Positions 1 through 6,276 of a stretch of 6,413 nucleotides of DNA are shown here, in pieces. The notes beneath the pieces were generated by a model. The model was not told the origin of the DNA and searched no databases. It worked only from the letters and a program-made list of their open reading frames with translations. The first letter of the stretch is position 1, and every line of letters begins with the position of its first letter. The position numbers and the translations under genes were made by a program. The DNA comes from Pseudobacteriovorax antillogorgiicola (GTDB lineage Bacteria; Bdellovibrionota_B; Oligoflexia; Oligoflexales; RGVZ01): positions 1-6,413 of the forward strand of contig CAMDGW010000140.1 of the NCBI GenBank assembly GCA_945897695.1, in the 5' to 3' direction.

Positions 1-822
1 AGAGGTCTTTCTGCGATTGATGTTAAGGAGCAACGCAGTAGCTGTGTCATAGGCGCGCGCGTGGCCAAGCTTCTTAACCCTAAGCCTGGCATGACTTTGG
101 TCGGTCAAACAATCGGCATAACGGACTCGAATAAGTCGGTTATGTGCAACGTGATCGGCATACTAGCCCCCATTCGAAGCAATCAAGAATGGAATAACCC
201 GGACAACACTATTTATGCCCCCGTTGACTTTGTGCAGAGTGTGAGTTGGAATTCCTATGTCCATGGATTTGCCATAGCAGCAGGTCGAGTCGAGGATGTG
301 GAGCCGCTCACCGTGGCACTTAAAAACTATTTTCTGCACAAATACGGGCCTGGGGTAGAAGTTTGGATCAATAATGATTCAAAGCTTCTCGCTCAAATGA
401 ATCGTTTCCTCGGTTTGTTCTCAGTACTTTTGATATCGGTTGCCGGAATTTCTCTCATCGTCGGTGGCGTGGGAATCTATAACATGATGGCCGTGTCTGT
501 TGCTGAGCGGCTACGGGAAATAGGGCTGCGTAAAGCAATTGGCGCTGGTGATAAAGCGATTCGTCTGATGGTCTTATTTGAGTCTGGCTTGCTTTGTAGT
601 TTGGCTGGCGTGGTCGGAGTTTTCATGGGAATAGGCGGGTGTGCACTGGTGATGTATCTCGTTAGCCAAATCATGCCGAAGGTTCAATTTGAATGGCTGT
701 TCAATCCATTGAGCATTATCGTGTCGATGGTGCTTTGTGTTGTTACTGGTATTTTGAGCGGGCTTGTCCCCGCGCGTAAGGCCCAAAAGATGGAGATCAT
801 TCAGGCGATTCGCGTCGAGTGA
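1..822 (+). CDS. MacB/FtsX-type ABC transporter permease, C-terminal part (5' end outside window)
   Basis: The reading frame is open from the first base, so the gene starts upstream; the GTG at 61 is an internal codon, not a credible start. The visible 273 residues are the C-terminal part of a MacB-family permease. The end of a periplasmic MacB_PCD-like domain runs to about residue 130 and includes VIGARVAKLL and VGQTIGI. An FtsX domain follows: a membrane segment near 136-162 with the hallmark SLIVGGVGIYNMM, the cytoplasmic coupling helix SVAERLREIGLRKAIGA from residue 166, and membrane segments near 191-222 and 237-258. It ends with the family-typical PARKAQKMEIIQAIRVE. Such permeases pair with a MacB/LolD-like ATPase and move substrates or mechanical force across the inner membrane. 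The substrate cannot be told from this fragment, and no ATPase or membrane-fusion gene is in view; those would lie upstream. It converges on tRNA-Leu. Confidence 0.9.
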   Translation, partial: RGLSAIDVKEQRSSCVIGARVAKLLNPKPGMTLVGQTIGITDSNKSVMCNVIGILAPIRSNQEWNNPDNTIYAPVDFVQSVSWNSYVHGFAIAAGRVEDVEPLTVALKNYFLHKYGPGVEVWINNDSKLLAQMNRFLGLFSVLLISVAGISLIVGGVGIYNMMAVSVAERLREIGLRKAIGAGDKAIRLMVLFESGLLCSLAGVVGVFMGIGGCALVMYLVSQIMPKVQFEWLFNPLSIIVSMVLCVVTGILSGLVPARKAQKMEIIQAIRVE

Positions 823-869
823 TTAGTCTTTAAATATTTTCACCAAAATAATTTGGCAGTGACTCAAGA

Positions 870-954
870 TGGTGGGGACGGAGAGACTTGAACTCTCACA
901 CCTTACGGTACTGGCTTCTAAGACCAGCGTGTCTACCAATTTCACCACATCCCC
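870..954 (-). tRNA. tRNA-Leu (anticodon UAG)
   Basis: Read on the minus strand, a complete class II tRNA of 85 nt is visible. The acceptor arms GGGGATG and CGTCCCC pair in all seven positions with one G-U, followed by discriminator A and an encoded CCA (872-870). The D-arm has the Leu-type form with GGTAGAC. The anticodon stem CTGGT/GCCAG encloses the loop CTTAGAA, giving anticodon UAG, which reads CUN leucine codons. A long variable arm (ACC-GTAA-GGT) and the T-loop GTTCAAGTC complete the fold. It lies 46 nt downstream of the FHA gene stop codon on the same strand, with a likely promoter of its own in between. Confidence 0.97.
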
Positions 955-975
955 ATCTGGAACCGAAGGACGGAG

Positions 976-1004
976 ATATCACACTTTACACTGGCTTTCG
1001 TCAA
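976..1004 (-). promoter_or_regulatory. Probable sigma70-type promoter for tRNA-Leu
   Basis: On the minus strand, TTGACG (1004-999, five of six matches to the -35 consensus) is followed after 17 nt by TGATAT (981-976, three of six). Transcription would start near 969, about 15 nt before the mature tRNA 5' end, which suits a tRNA leader. The -35 box overlaps the TGA stop codon of the FHA gene. The call rests on consensus matching only; the -10 box is weak. Confidence 0.45.
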
Positions 1005-1735
1005 CCGATTTTTACGGTTACCCGGACTTCGATGGTACCTAATCGTACGGTATCATTTGCTTTTAAAGGGTGCATACCCCGGATTTTGGAGCCATTCAGG
1101 TAGGTTCCATTGGTAGAACCCTGGTCCTCAACAAAGACTTCCCCGTGATCATTGAGCTTAATCAGTACATGTTTGCGGCTTATTTCAACATCACTTTCAA
1201 AACGGCCAAAGCTAGTGGCCCGTCCCAAGTATACTTGTTTCTGGGGTAGCTCCACGGTCTCGGCTGCACCGTCAGCATATTTGATCGCGAGTTTTAAGGA
1301 GTAGCTTTGTTTCTTTCGGACTTCATCCTCTATAAGCGTATCAACTAAGCTACCTTTAGCAGGGTCGGGGTTCTGATTAGTTTTGAAAATGGTGTTGATG
1401 TGACGCACTTTGGCGTCTTCTTCCAAGGCAAATTTGAAGGTCGTCTTGCCGATCGCGATTTCGTCGCCGTGGCTTAATCGGGCCTTGACGATCTTGGTTT
1501 TGTTGACGAACGTACCATTGGTGCTGTTCATATCGAATATGTGATAGACCCCATTGATGTTTTGGATCTGGCAGTGGGATGAGGAAACTTCATGGTCAGA
1601 TATCAAAACATCGCCCTTTTCACGGCCTAAAATAGTGGCGTCCCGACGCAGCTTGATGGCATCCCCACCATCCTCTGAAACCGTGTATAGGACGGCTCGT
1701 ATTTCGCCTTTTCTATGTGGAACGTCTGCTGCCAT
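1001..1735 (-). CDS. Tandem FHA-domain protein
   Basis: This 244-residue soluble protein consists of two forkhead-associated (FHA) domains. FHA domains bind phosphothreonine peptides, usually on Ser/Thr kinase substrates. FHA1 (about residues 12-102) carries GR at 37-38, SSSH at 51-54 and NSTNGTFVN from N70. FHA2 (about 147-243) carries GR at 171-172, SRKH at 186-189 and STNGTYLNG from 207. Both keep the Arg, Ser, His and Asn residues expected at the phosphopeptide-binding surface, so both look functional. A charged linker of about 45 residues joins them. No signal peptide, membrane segment or catalytic domain is seen. The ATG at 1735 is the only sensible start because an in-frame TGA lies two codons upstream; no strong Shine-Dalgarno precedes it. 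It is divergent from the DUF1844 gene. The partner kinase is not in the window, so the pathway is unknown. Confidence 0.92.
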   Translation of the reverse strand: MAADVPHRKGEIRAVLYTVSEDGGDAIKLRRDATILGREKGDVLISDHEVSSSHCQIQNINGVYHIFDMNSTNGTFVNKTKIVKARLSHGDEIAIGKTTFKFALEEDAKVRHINTIFKTNQNPDPAKGSLVDTLIEDEVRKKQSYSLKLAIKYADGAAETVELPQKQVYLGRATSFGRFESDVEISRKHVLIKLNDHGEVFVEDQGSTNGTYLNGSKIRGMHPLKANDTVRLGTIEVRVTVKIG

Positions 1736-1896
1736 GCTACGTCATCTGCGCGTGTAACGCCCTGAATGTTGAACCAAATTATTCACCTAGGGTGTATCGG
1801 CACAGGAACGAATAAGTTAAAAAATGGCGGTTAATAGTTGCGCCAGGGCCTCGATGTAAACCATATTAAGATCAGGAAAAAATAGGGAGTTTTGCG
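1736..1896. other. Divergent intergenic region (FHA gene / DUF1844 gene)
   Basis: This stretch of about 160 bp must hold the start signals for both divergent genes. On the plus strand, TTGCGC (1838-1843) with the AT-rich CATATT (1862-1867) 18 nt further on is a weak promoter candidate. On the minus strand, an AT-rich GAATAAT lies around 1780-1790 without a convincing -35 partner. No operator-like dyad stands out. Confidence 0.4.
1884..1889 (+). promoter_or_regulatory. Ribosome binding site of the DUF1844 gene
   Basis: AGGGAG lies seven bases before the ATG at 1897. It is a good Shine-Dalgarno match and fixes the start of the small gene. Confidence 0.75.
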
Positions 1897-2166
1897 ATGG
1901 CAACAGAAGAAAATTCAGGAGTTGTGGATTTCAGGGGACTCATCCTTGGATTTTCTGGTGCAGCTTTGCACTATATGGGTGAATCACCTGCTGCTGGTGA
2001 GAAACCAGCTCTGAACATGCCTTTGGCCCATCAAAATATCGAAATTTTAGCCCTGCTGGCTGAGAAGACAAAGGGTAACCTCTCAGAGGAAGAAGAGCAT
2101 CTTCTGCAGCAGTTACTCCTCGATCTTAGGATGAGATTTATTGAGAAAAGCCGAGGGACAAAATAA
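1897..2166 (+). CDS. DUF1844 family protein
   Basis: This is a small 89-residue cytosolic protein. It matches the DUF1844 pattern as I recall it: an N-terminal DFRGLILGFSGAALHYMGE block (residues 11-29), a short proline-bearing loop, then NMPLAHQNIEILALLAEKTKGNL-type helices. In these the conserved N40, P42, L43 and A44, the EKTKGNL motif (56-62) and LLLDLRMRFIE (73-83) are all present. The length is close to that of the family core. Family members are small helical proteins of unknown biochemical role. The start at 1897 is supported by AGGGAG seven bases upstream. It lies 118 bp before the ClpB-like gene on the same strand; no convincing terminator separates them, so cotranscription is possible. 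No metal site, signal peptide or membrane segment is visible. Confidence 0.85.
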   Translation: MATEENSGVVDFRGLILGFSGAALHYMGESPAAGEKPALNMPLAHQNIEILALLAEKTKGNLSEEEEHLLQQLLLDLRMRFIEKSRGTK

Positions 2167-2284
2167 TTTCCCTTTGGTTTCATTGGATTATGTAAGGCGC
2201 TTCCGATTTTCCTTCATCCCCCGTCTCCAAGGCCGATAACCCCCATGAGGGCTGAGGTCTGAGGTCTGAAAATCGGGAAAAGTG
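2167..2284 (+). promoter_or_regulatory. Structured 5' leader of the ClpB-like gene
   Basis: This 118-bp region contains a perfect 9-bp inverted repeat: CCGATTTTC (2203-2211) and GAAAATCGG (2268-2276). The right arm covers the first two bases of the Shine-Dalgarno GGGA (2275-2278). Inside the loop lie a small possible CCC/GGG hairpin around 2240-2251 and the tandem heptamer CTGAGGT (2252-2265) continuing as CTGA. CCCCAT (2241-2246) resembles a heat-shock sigma32 -10 element, but no CTTGAA-like -35 is found at the right distance. The sequence shows the repeats; their role in controlling translation or heat response is inference. Confidence 0.4.
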
Positions 2285-4927
2285 ATGGATTTAAGTAAGT
2301 ACAATTTTGAGTGTCAAAAGGCATTCCACCACGGATTGCAGTTGGCAAAGAGCTACGGGCATCAGTCGCTCGAGGTTGAGCACGTTGCATTCGCGTTAAT
2401 TCGTGAAAACCCATCACTTGCTTCCAGTCAAAAAATCGATTTATTTTTATCGGCCCTGCAGACCCACCTTCGACGCCAATCAAAAGTTTTTGGAACTGAG
2501 CGCCTTGGATTTGGGGTGCGGCTGGACGCCGCCCTTGACGAGGTTGAAACCGCCTGTGAGGGCAGACCAGTAGACGAAGCGTCTTTGTGGTCAGCTTTAA
2601 TCAAACAGTCGACGACTCTAAAAACAACAATTGAACGTTTTTCAGAGAAAAATCCTGGGAACCAAGGCAAAAAATCGGTCGACAGTACCTCCCCATCTAA
2701 GCCAGATGACCCGGTTAGCAAGAAGCCTTCGCCGCCTTCGGTAGGATCCTCCGACTCAAAAGCAGAGGAACCAAAGCTCAAGAAAGTCGAAGATATCCTC
2801 ACAAAATACACGATAGATCTTTCCGCCAAAGCCGAGCGCGGCGAACTTGATCCCGTTATTGGTCGTGATATTGAAGTCAGGCGAGTGCTTGAAATTCTCG
2901 GCCGAAAGAAAAAAAATAATCCCATTTTAGTCGGTGAACCCGGTGTTGGTAAGTCTGCGCTTGCTGAAGCCTTAGCGCTTCGCATTGCCGCGTCCCAGGT
3001 GCCTGAGACTATGAAGGGTAAAAGGATTCTCTCCCTTGATCTTGGGCTCTTGCTCGCCGGAGCTAAGTTTCGCGGTGAATTTGAAGACCGCATGAAAAAT
3101 TTATTGAAAGCTCTAGATAATCACAAGGGCCAGATTATACTTTTCATTGACGAGATTCACATGATCGTTGGTGCAGGGAATTCCGAGGGTGGAGCCGATG
3201 CTGCCAATCTATTAAAGCCTGCGCTTGCCCGTGGCGAAGTACATTGTGTTGGCGCAACCACACTTGACGAATACCGTAAGCACATCGAAAAAGATCCTGC
3301 TCTTGAACGCCGCTTTCAGCCGGTTTTGGTGGAGCAGCCAGGTCGGGATGCCACCATTGCTATTCTGCGTGGCATCAAAGCCAAGTATGAAGTGCATCAT
3401 GGGGTGCAGGTTGATGATGATGCTGTCATGGCAGCAGTGGATCTTTCCATTCGCTATCTAACGGCAAGAACTTTGCCGGATAAAGCTATTGATTTGCTCG
3501 ATGAAGCCTGCAGTCGTCTTAAACTTGAAATCGCCAGTATGCCGGCAGCTCTCGATGACTTACGCGCCTCAATTGAGGCACTTGAAATCGAACGTAAGGC
3601 TATTAATCCAGGGGAACGGGGCAATGTTGCTATAGCCTCGATTGGCGTTAAGCTTAAAAAAGCTCGAGAAGAGTTTGATGCCATGAACGCAATTTGGCGA
3701 AATCACCACGATCTTCTGGATCGGCACACTGCAAGCGAGTCAAAACGACAAGAACTTTTAAAGCTTTTTGAACAATCAAAGACAAACGGCGAATATGATT
3801 TTGCTGCCAAGATTCAATATTCGGAAATTCCAAAAATTGAATTGGATTTGAAGGCGTCCACGGCAGAACTTGATGCATTGCAGAAACAGCATCATTTTCT
3901 TCGCCAGGTTGTGGGGCGGCGTGAAGTCGCAGAAGTAGTCGGCGTGTGGACTGGAGTTCCAGTCAGTAAGATGCTTGAATCTGATGCGGCACGATTGATG
4001 GCAATGGAAGAAAGAATTTCAAAACGTGTCTTCGGCCAGTCTGAAGCGGTTCAAAGTGTTTGTCGTGCAGTTCGTCGCTCGCGAGCTGGTGTGAGTGAGC
4101 CGGGAAGGCCTCAAGGAGTATTTCTTTTCATGGGGCCTACTGGTGTAGGGAAAACAGAAACCGCCAAAGCGCTTGCGCAGGAGCTTTTTGATGATGAGTC
4201 AAAAATAATCCGGGTGGATATGTCAGAATACATGCAAGAACACAATGTATCGCGACTGATTGGGGCACCTCCCGGATACGTGGGGCACGGCGAAGGTGGT
4301 GAGTTGACCGAAGCAGTCCGCAGAAAACCTTATTCGGTCGTGCTGTTCGATGAGATAGAAAAAGCAAACCCGCGAGTTTTGGATATCTTGCTTCAGACCT
4401 TTGATGACGGGCGCCTCACCGATGGCAATGGTCGATTGGTGGACTTCACCAATACATTGATTATCTTGACGTCAAATTTAAGAATTGAGGTGCCGGCTGC
4501 ATTTGATCCAGAGGGGCGTGAGTATGCGTTGCGCCAGGCACTAGCCGACGTCATGCGTCCGGAATTTGTAAATCGTATTGATGAAGTGGTTGAGTTTAGA
4601 TCTCTGGGGACAACTCATTACGCTAAACTTGTGGACAAGCAACTTTCGGGTCTCAACTCCAGGGTTGAGGACCGTTCCCTTCGGATTTACGTTGGACCTG
4701 AACTCTGCCAGCGGCTCATTGAAACCGCTCGGGATGGGCGTTTTGGGGGGCGGGCGTTAAAGCGAGCTTTCCAGTCCCTTGTGGTTGACTCTGTGAGTGA
4801 GAAAATAATCAAAGATGCTCAAGAATTCACCGGTGCTTGGCAGATAAACTGCGACCAATTTGGGCGGATTTTCTGGACCCGCGGTAGCGGCGAAACCCTT
4901 CTGTTGCCCGCTGCTAAAGGCCTTTAA
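2285..4927 (+). CDS. clpB: ClpB-like Hsp100 AAA+ ATPase (protein disaggregase type)
   Basis: This 880-residue protein has two AAA+ modules and the order of ClpB. A double Clp-repeat N-domain (about 1-117) leads into a Pro/Ser/Lys-rich linker (about 120-165) and KYTIDL. D1 has Walker A GEPGVGKS (217-224), Walker B ILFIDE (285-290), pore loop AKFRG (260-264) and arginine residues R342/R343. A full-length coiled-coil middle domain (about 410-540) follows. D2 has Walker A GPTGVGKT (617-624), Walker B VVLFDE (685-690), pore loop GYVG (664-667), Arg finger R764 and the sensor-2 motif GGRALKR (821-827). ClpB hexamers extract polypeptides from aggregates together with DnaK. The long middle domain separates it from ClpC and ClpV, and no ClpP-binding IGF/IGL loop was seen, so proteolysis is unlikely. 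Oddities are the short N-domain with its low-complexity linker, Phe instead of the usual Tyr in the D1 pore loop, and a shortened segment after TSNL in D2. It may be a paralog rather than the main clpB. The ATG at 2285, six bases after GGGA, is preferred over the adjacent GTG at 2282. Confidence 0.88.
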   Translation: MDLSKYNFECQKAFHHGLQLAKSYGHQSLEVEHVAFALIRENPSLASSQKIDLFLSALQTHLRRQSKVFGTERLGFGVRLDAALDEVETACEGRPVDEASLWSALIKQSTTLKTTIERFSEKNPGNQGKKSVDSTSPSKPDDPVSKKPSPPSVGSSDSKAEEPKLKKVEDILTKYTIDLSAKAERGELDPVIGRDIEVRRVLEILGRKKKNNPILVGEPGVGKSALAEALALRIAASQVPETMKGKRILSLDLGLLLAGAKFRGEFEDRMKNLLKALDNHKGQIILFIDEIHMIVGAGNSEGGADAANLLKPALARGEVHCVGATTLDEYRKHIEKDPALERRFQPVLVEQPGRDATIAILRGIKAKYEVHHGVQVDDDAVMAAVDLSIRYLTARTLPDKAIDLLDEACSRLKLEIASMPAALDDLRASIEALEIERKAINPGERGNVAIASIGVKLKKAREEFDAMNAIWRNHHDLLDRHTASESKRQELLKLFEQSKTNGEYDFAAKIQYSEIPKIELDLKASTAELDALQKQHHFLRQVVGRREVAEVVGVWTGVPVSKMLESDAARLMAMEERISKRVFGQSEAVQSVCRAVRRSRAGVSEPGRPQGVFLFMGPTGVGKTETAKALAQELFDDESKIIRVDMSEYMQEHNVSRLIGAPPGYVGHGEGGELTEAVRRKPYSVVLFDEIEKANPRVLDILLQTFDDGRLTDGNGRLVDFTNTLIILTSNLRIEVPAAFDPEGREYALRQALADVMRPEFVNRIDEVVEFRSLGTTHYAKLVDKQLSGLNSRVEDRSLRIYVGPELCQRLIETARDGRFGGRALKRAFQSLVVDSVSEKIIKDAQEFTGAWQINCDQFGRIFWTRGSGETLLLPAAKGL

Positions 4928-4944
4928 TATGCCAGGTATTTCTC

Positions 4945-4973
4945 TTGACACCAGGTGGGCGAATCGCTACTTT
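4945..4973 (+). promoter_or_regulatory. Sigma70-type promoter for tRNA-Gln (and possibly prs)
   Basis: A perfect -35 box TTGACA (4945-4950) is followed after exactly 17 nt by TACTTT (4968-4973), which keeps the important first, second and last consensus bases. Transcription would start near 4980, about 30 nt before tRNA-Gln. The -35 box is flanked by two copies of CCAGGT (4932-4937 and 4951-4956). Confidence 0.65.
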
Positions 4974-5009
4974 CCTACCTCTACCGTTACACGGAAAGTC
5001 ATTCCCTGG

Positions 5010-5084
5010 TGGGGCGTCGTCAAGTGGTAAGACTCTGGATTTTGATTCCAGCATTCGTAGGTTCGAATCCTACCGCCCCAACCA
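5010..5084 (+). tRNA. tRNA-Gln (anticodon UUG)
   Basis: A complete 75-nt tRNA is visible. The acceptor arms TGGGGCG (5010-5016) and CGCCCCA (5074-5080) pair fully, followed by discriminator A and an encoded CCA (5082-5084). The anticodon stem CTGGA/TCCAG encloses TTTTGAT, giving anticodon UUG. The T-arm GTAGG-TTCGAAT-CCTAC is canonical. A TTGACA promoter lies upstream. prs starts 79 nt downstream with no terminator in between, so a joint tRNA-prs transcript is plausible. Confidence 0.97.
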
Positions 5085-5151
5085 TTCGCAATCCGGAATG
5101 TCGAGTTTGCCGCCTCGGTGTTATTAGTTCGATCATTAACCTCTCTCCCAT

Positions 5152-5156
5152 AGGGG
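5152..5156 (+). promoter_or_regulatory. Ribosome binding site of prs
   Basis: AGGGG lies seven bases before the ATG at 5164. This supports that start over the in-frame ATG at 5176. Confidence 0.7.
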
Positions 5157-5163
5157 TCGCGTC

Positions 5164-6099
5164 ATGGACACGGAAATGATCATTTTCTCCGGGAACTCTA
5201 ACCGGCCTCTTGCTGAAAAAATTTCCTCTTATCTTGATACCTCGGTGGGTGACTCCGTCGTTGGTCAGTTTGCCGATGGGGAAACACGGGTTGAACTTGG
5301 GTGTAACGTTCGTGGGCGTGATGTCTACATTATCCAGTCATCATGTATGCCGGCTAACCATCACATCATGGAAGCTGTCATTATGGCTGATGCCGCGCGT
5401 CGCGCATCGGCCAAGACCGTCAATCTCGTCATGCCCTATTTCGGTTATGCGCGCCAGGAGCGTAAAAGTGCTCCCCGTACACCGATCACGGCCAAACTCG
5501 TAGCTGATTTAATCACAACAGCTGGTGTCTCCAGATTGATTACCATGGAGCTTCATACGGGGGCTATCCAAGGTTTTTTCAATATTCCTGTGGATCACTT
5601 GTTTGCAAAGCCGGTATTTACCAGCTACTTCCGTAAAACTGACAACATGCTCATGGTTTCGCCTGATGCTGGCGGTGTGGAGCGAGCCCGAGCCTTGGCT
5701 AAAATGTATGACTGCGGTCTGGCTATCATCGATAAGCGTCGTGATCGTCCGAATGAAAGTAATGTCATGAACCTGATCGGCGAGGTTAAGGGTAAGGACT
5801 GTATTTTAGTCGATGACATCTGTGATACCGCGGGGTCGTTGACGAAAGCTGCGGCAGTCCTCATGAATGAGGGGGCGGCCTCAGTCCGCGCCTGCGTCAG
5901 TCATGCCGTGCTTTCTGGTCCGGCAGTTGAGCGTATTTCGTCTTCAGTTTTGACCGAGTTTGTCTGTACGGACTCCATTCCTCTGTCTATAGAAGGGCAG
6001 AAGTGCAGTAAAATCGTACAGTTAAGTATAGCAGAGCTTATCGGCAAAGCCCTTCGAAGGATTCATAACGCTGATTCCATCAGCTCACTTTTCTTATAG
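5164..6099 (+). CDS. prs: Ribose-phosphate pyrophosphokinase (PRPP synthetase)
   Basis: Prs transfers pyrophosphate from ATP to ribose 5-phosphate to make PRPP, the precursor for purine, pyrimidine, NAD, histidine and tryptophan synthesis. At 311 residues it has the usual class I length. Visible landmarks are FADGET (37-41) and RQERK (98-102) of the ATP site, H131 in ELHTGAIQGFF, SPDAGGVERARALAK (166-180), the flexible loop KRRDRPNESNVMN (191-203), and the PRPP/ribose-phosphate motif VDDICDTAGS (216-225). The C-terminal block VSHAVLSGPAVERI and the family-like ending SISSLF are intact. Differences from common sequences are conservative: E100 in place of Asp in RQDRK, and Ser rather than Thr at the end of DTAGT. 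The protein should be a cytosolic hexamer. It follows tRNA-Gln closely and precedes a probable terminator, so it is likely the last gene of its transcript. Confidence 0.96.
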   Translation: MDTEMIIFSGNSNRPLAEKISSYLDTSVGDSVVGQFADGETRVELGCNVRGRDVYIIQSSCMPANHHIMEAVIMADAARRASAKTVNLVMPYFGYARQERKSAPRTPITAKLVADLITTAGVSRLITMELHTGAIQGFFNIPVDHLFAKPVFTSYFRKTDNMLMVSPDAGGVERARALAKMYDCGLAIIDKRRDRPNESNVMNLIGEVKGKDCILVDDICDTAGSLTKAAAVLMNEGAASVRACVSHAVLSGPAVERISSSVLTEFVCTDSIPLSIEGQKCSKIVQLSIAELIGKALRRIHNADSISSLFL

Positions 6100-6111
6100 C
6101 TACTTATGAAA

Positions 6112-6155
6112 GACAGGGGGGCAAGTCCAGGAAAAGCCCCGAATGTCGCCTTTTT
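6112..6155 (+). terminator. Probable rho-independent terminator after prs
   Basis: GGGGC (6118-6122) pairs with GCCCC (6136-6140), and the outer arms GACA (6112-6115) and TGTC (6144-6147) pair across a small internal loop. TTTTT (6151-6155) follows three bases later. It begins 12 bases after the prs stop codon. The inner stem is short and the loop is 13 nt, so strength is uncertain. Confidence 0.5.
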
Positions 6156-6254
6156 ACGGTATTTAGACCTAGTTTTTCATTGCCAATTCCCAAGGGCAGT
6201 TGTATAAGTTGGTCCCTTTTTCAGCTAGTGTCCGTTTAATCGGTGCTTGGCGGG

Positions 6255-6276
6255 GTGTTTAACGCATGCTAAACAC
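6255..6276 (+). promoter_or_regulatory. Operator-like dyad upstream of the last gene
   Basis: GTGTTTA (6255-6261) and TAAACAC (6270-6276) form a perfect 7-bp inverted repeat around ACGCATGC. A candidate promoter overlaps it: TTGGCG (6247-6252), 17 nt, TAAACA (6270-6275). This arrangement would suit a dimeric repressor, but no regulator is identified. The spacing of 8 nt between arms and lack of a T-run argue against a terminator. Confidence 0.35.

Noticed and set aside
61..63. GTG at 61 as the start of the permease gene
   Set aside because: The frame is open to the first base and the upstream residues fit the MacB-type periplasmic domain.
843..856. Hairpin CCAAA-ATAA-TTTGG between the permease and tRNA-Leu genes as a bidirectional terminator
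   Set aside because: The stem has only five pairs, mostly A-T, and no run of T follows it on either strand.
870..954. tRNA-Leu as an attachment site for an integrated element
   Set aside because: No integrase, no repeated tRNA 3' end and no foreign-looking block is seen next to it.
2428..3093. A 221-codon open frame on the minus strand inside the ClpB-like gene
   Set aside because: It lies antisense to well-conserved N-domain and D1 coding sequence, is rich in Ser and Arg, and resembles no known domain.
4916..4925. Palindrome AAAGGCCTTT at the end of the ClpB-like gene
   Set aside because: It lies within the last codons, leaves no loop for a hairpin and has no T-run, so it is not a terminator.
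2285..4927. ClpV of a type VI secretion system, or ClpA/ClpC of the Clp protease
   Set aside because: The middle domain is full length as in ClpB, no ClpP-binding tripeptide loop was seen in D2, and no secretion genes are present.
4929..5030. A 33-codon open frame from ATG 4929 between the ClpB-like gene and tRNA-Gln
   Set aside because: It contains the TTGACA promoter, runs into the tRNA and lacks a ribosome binding site.
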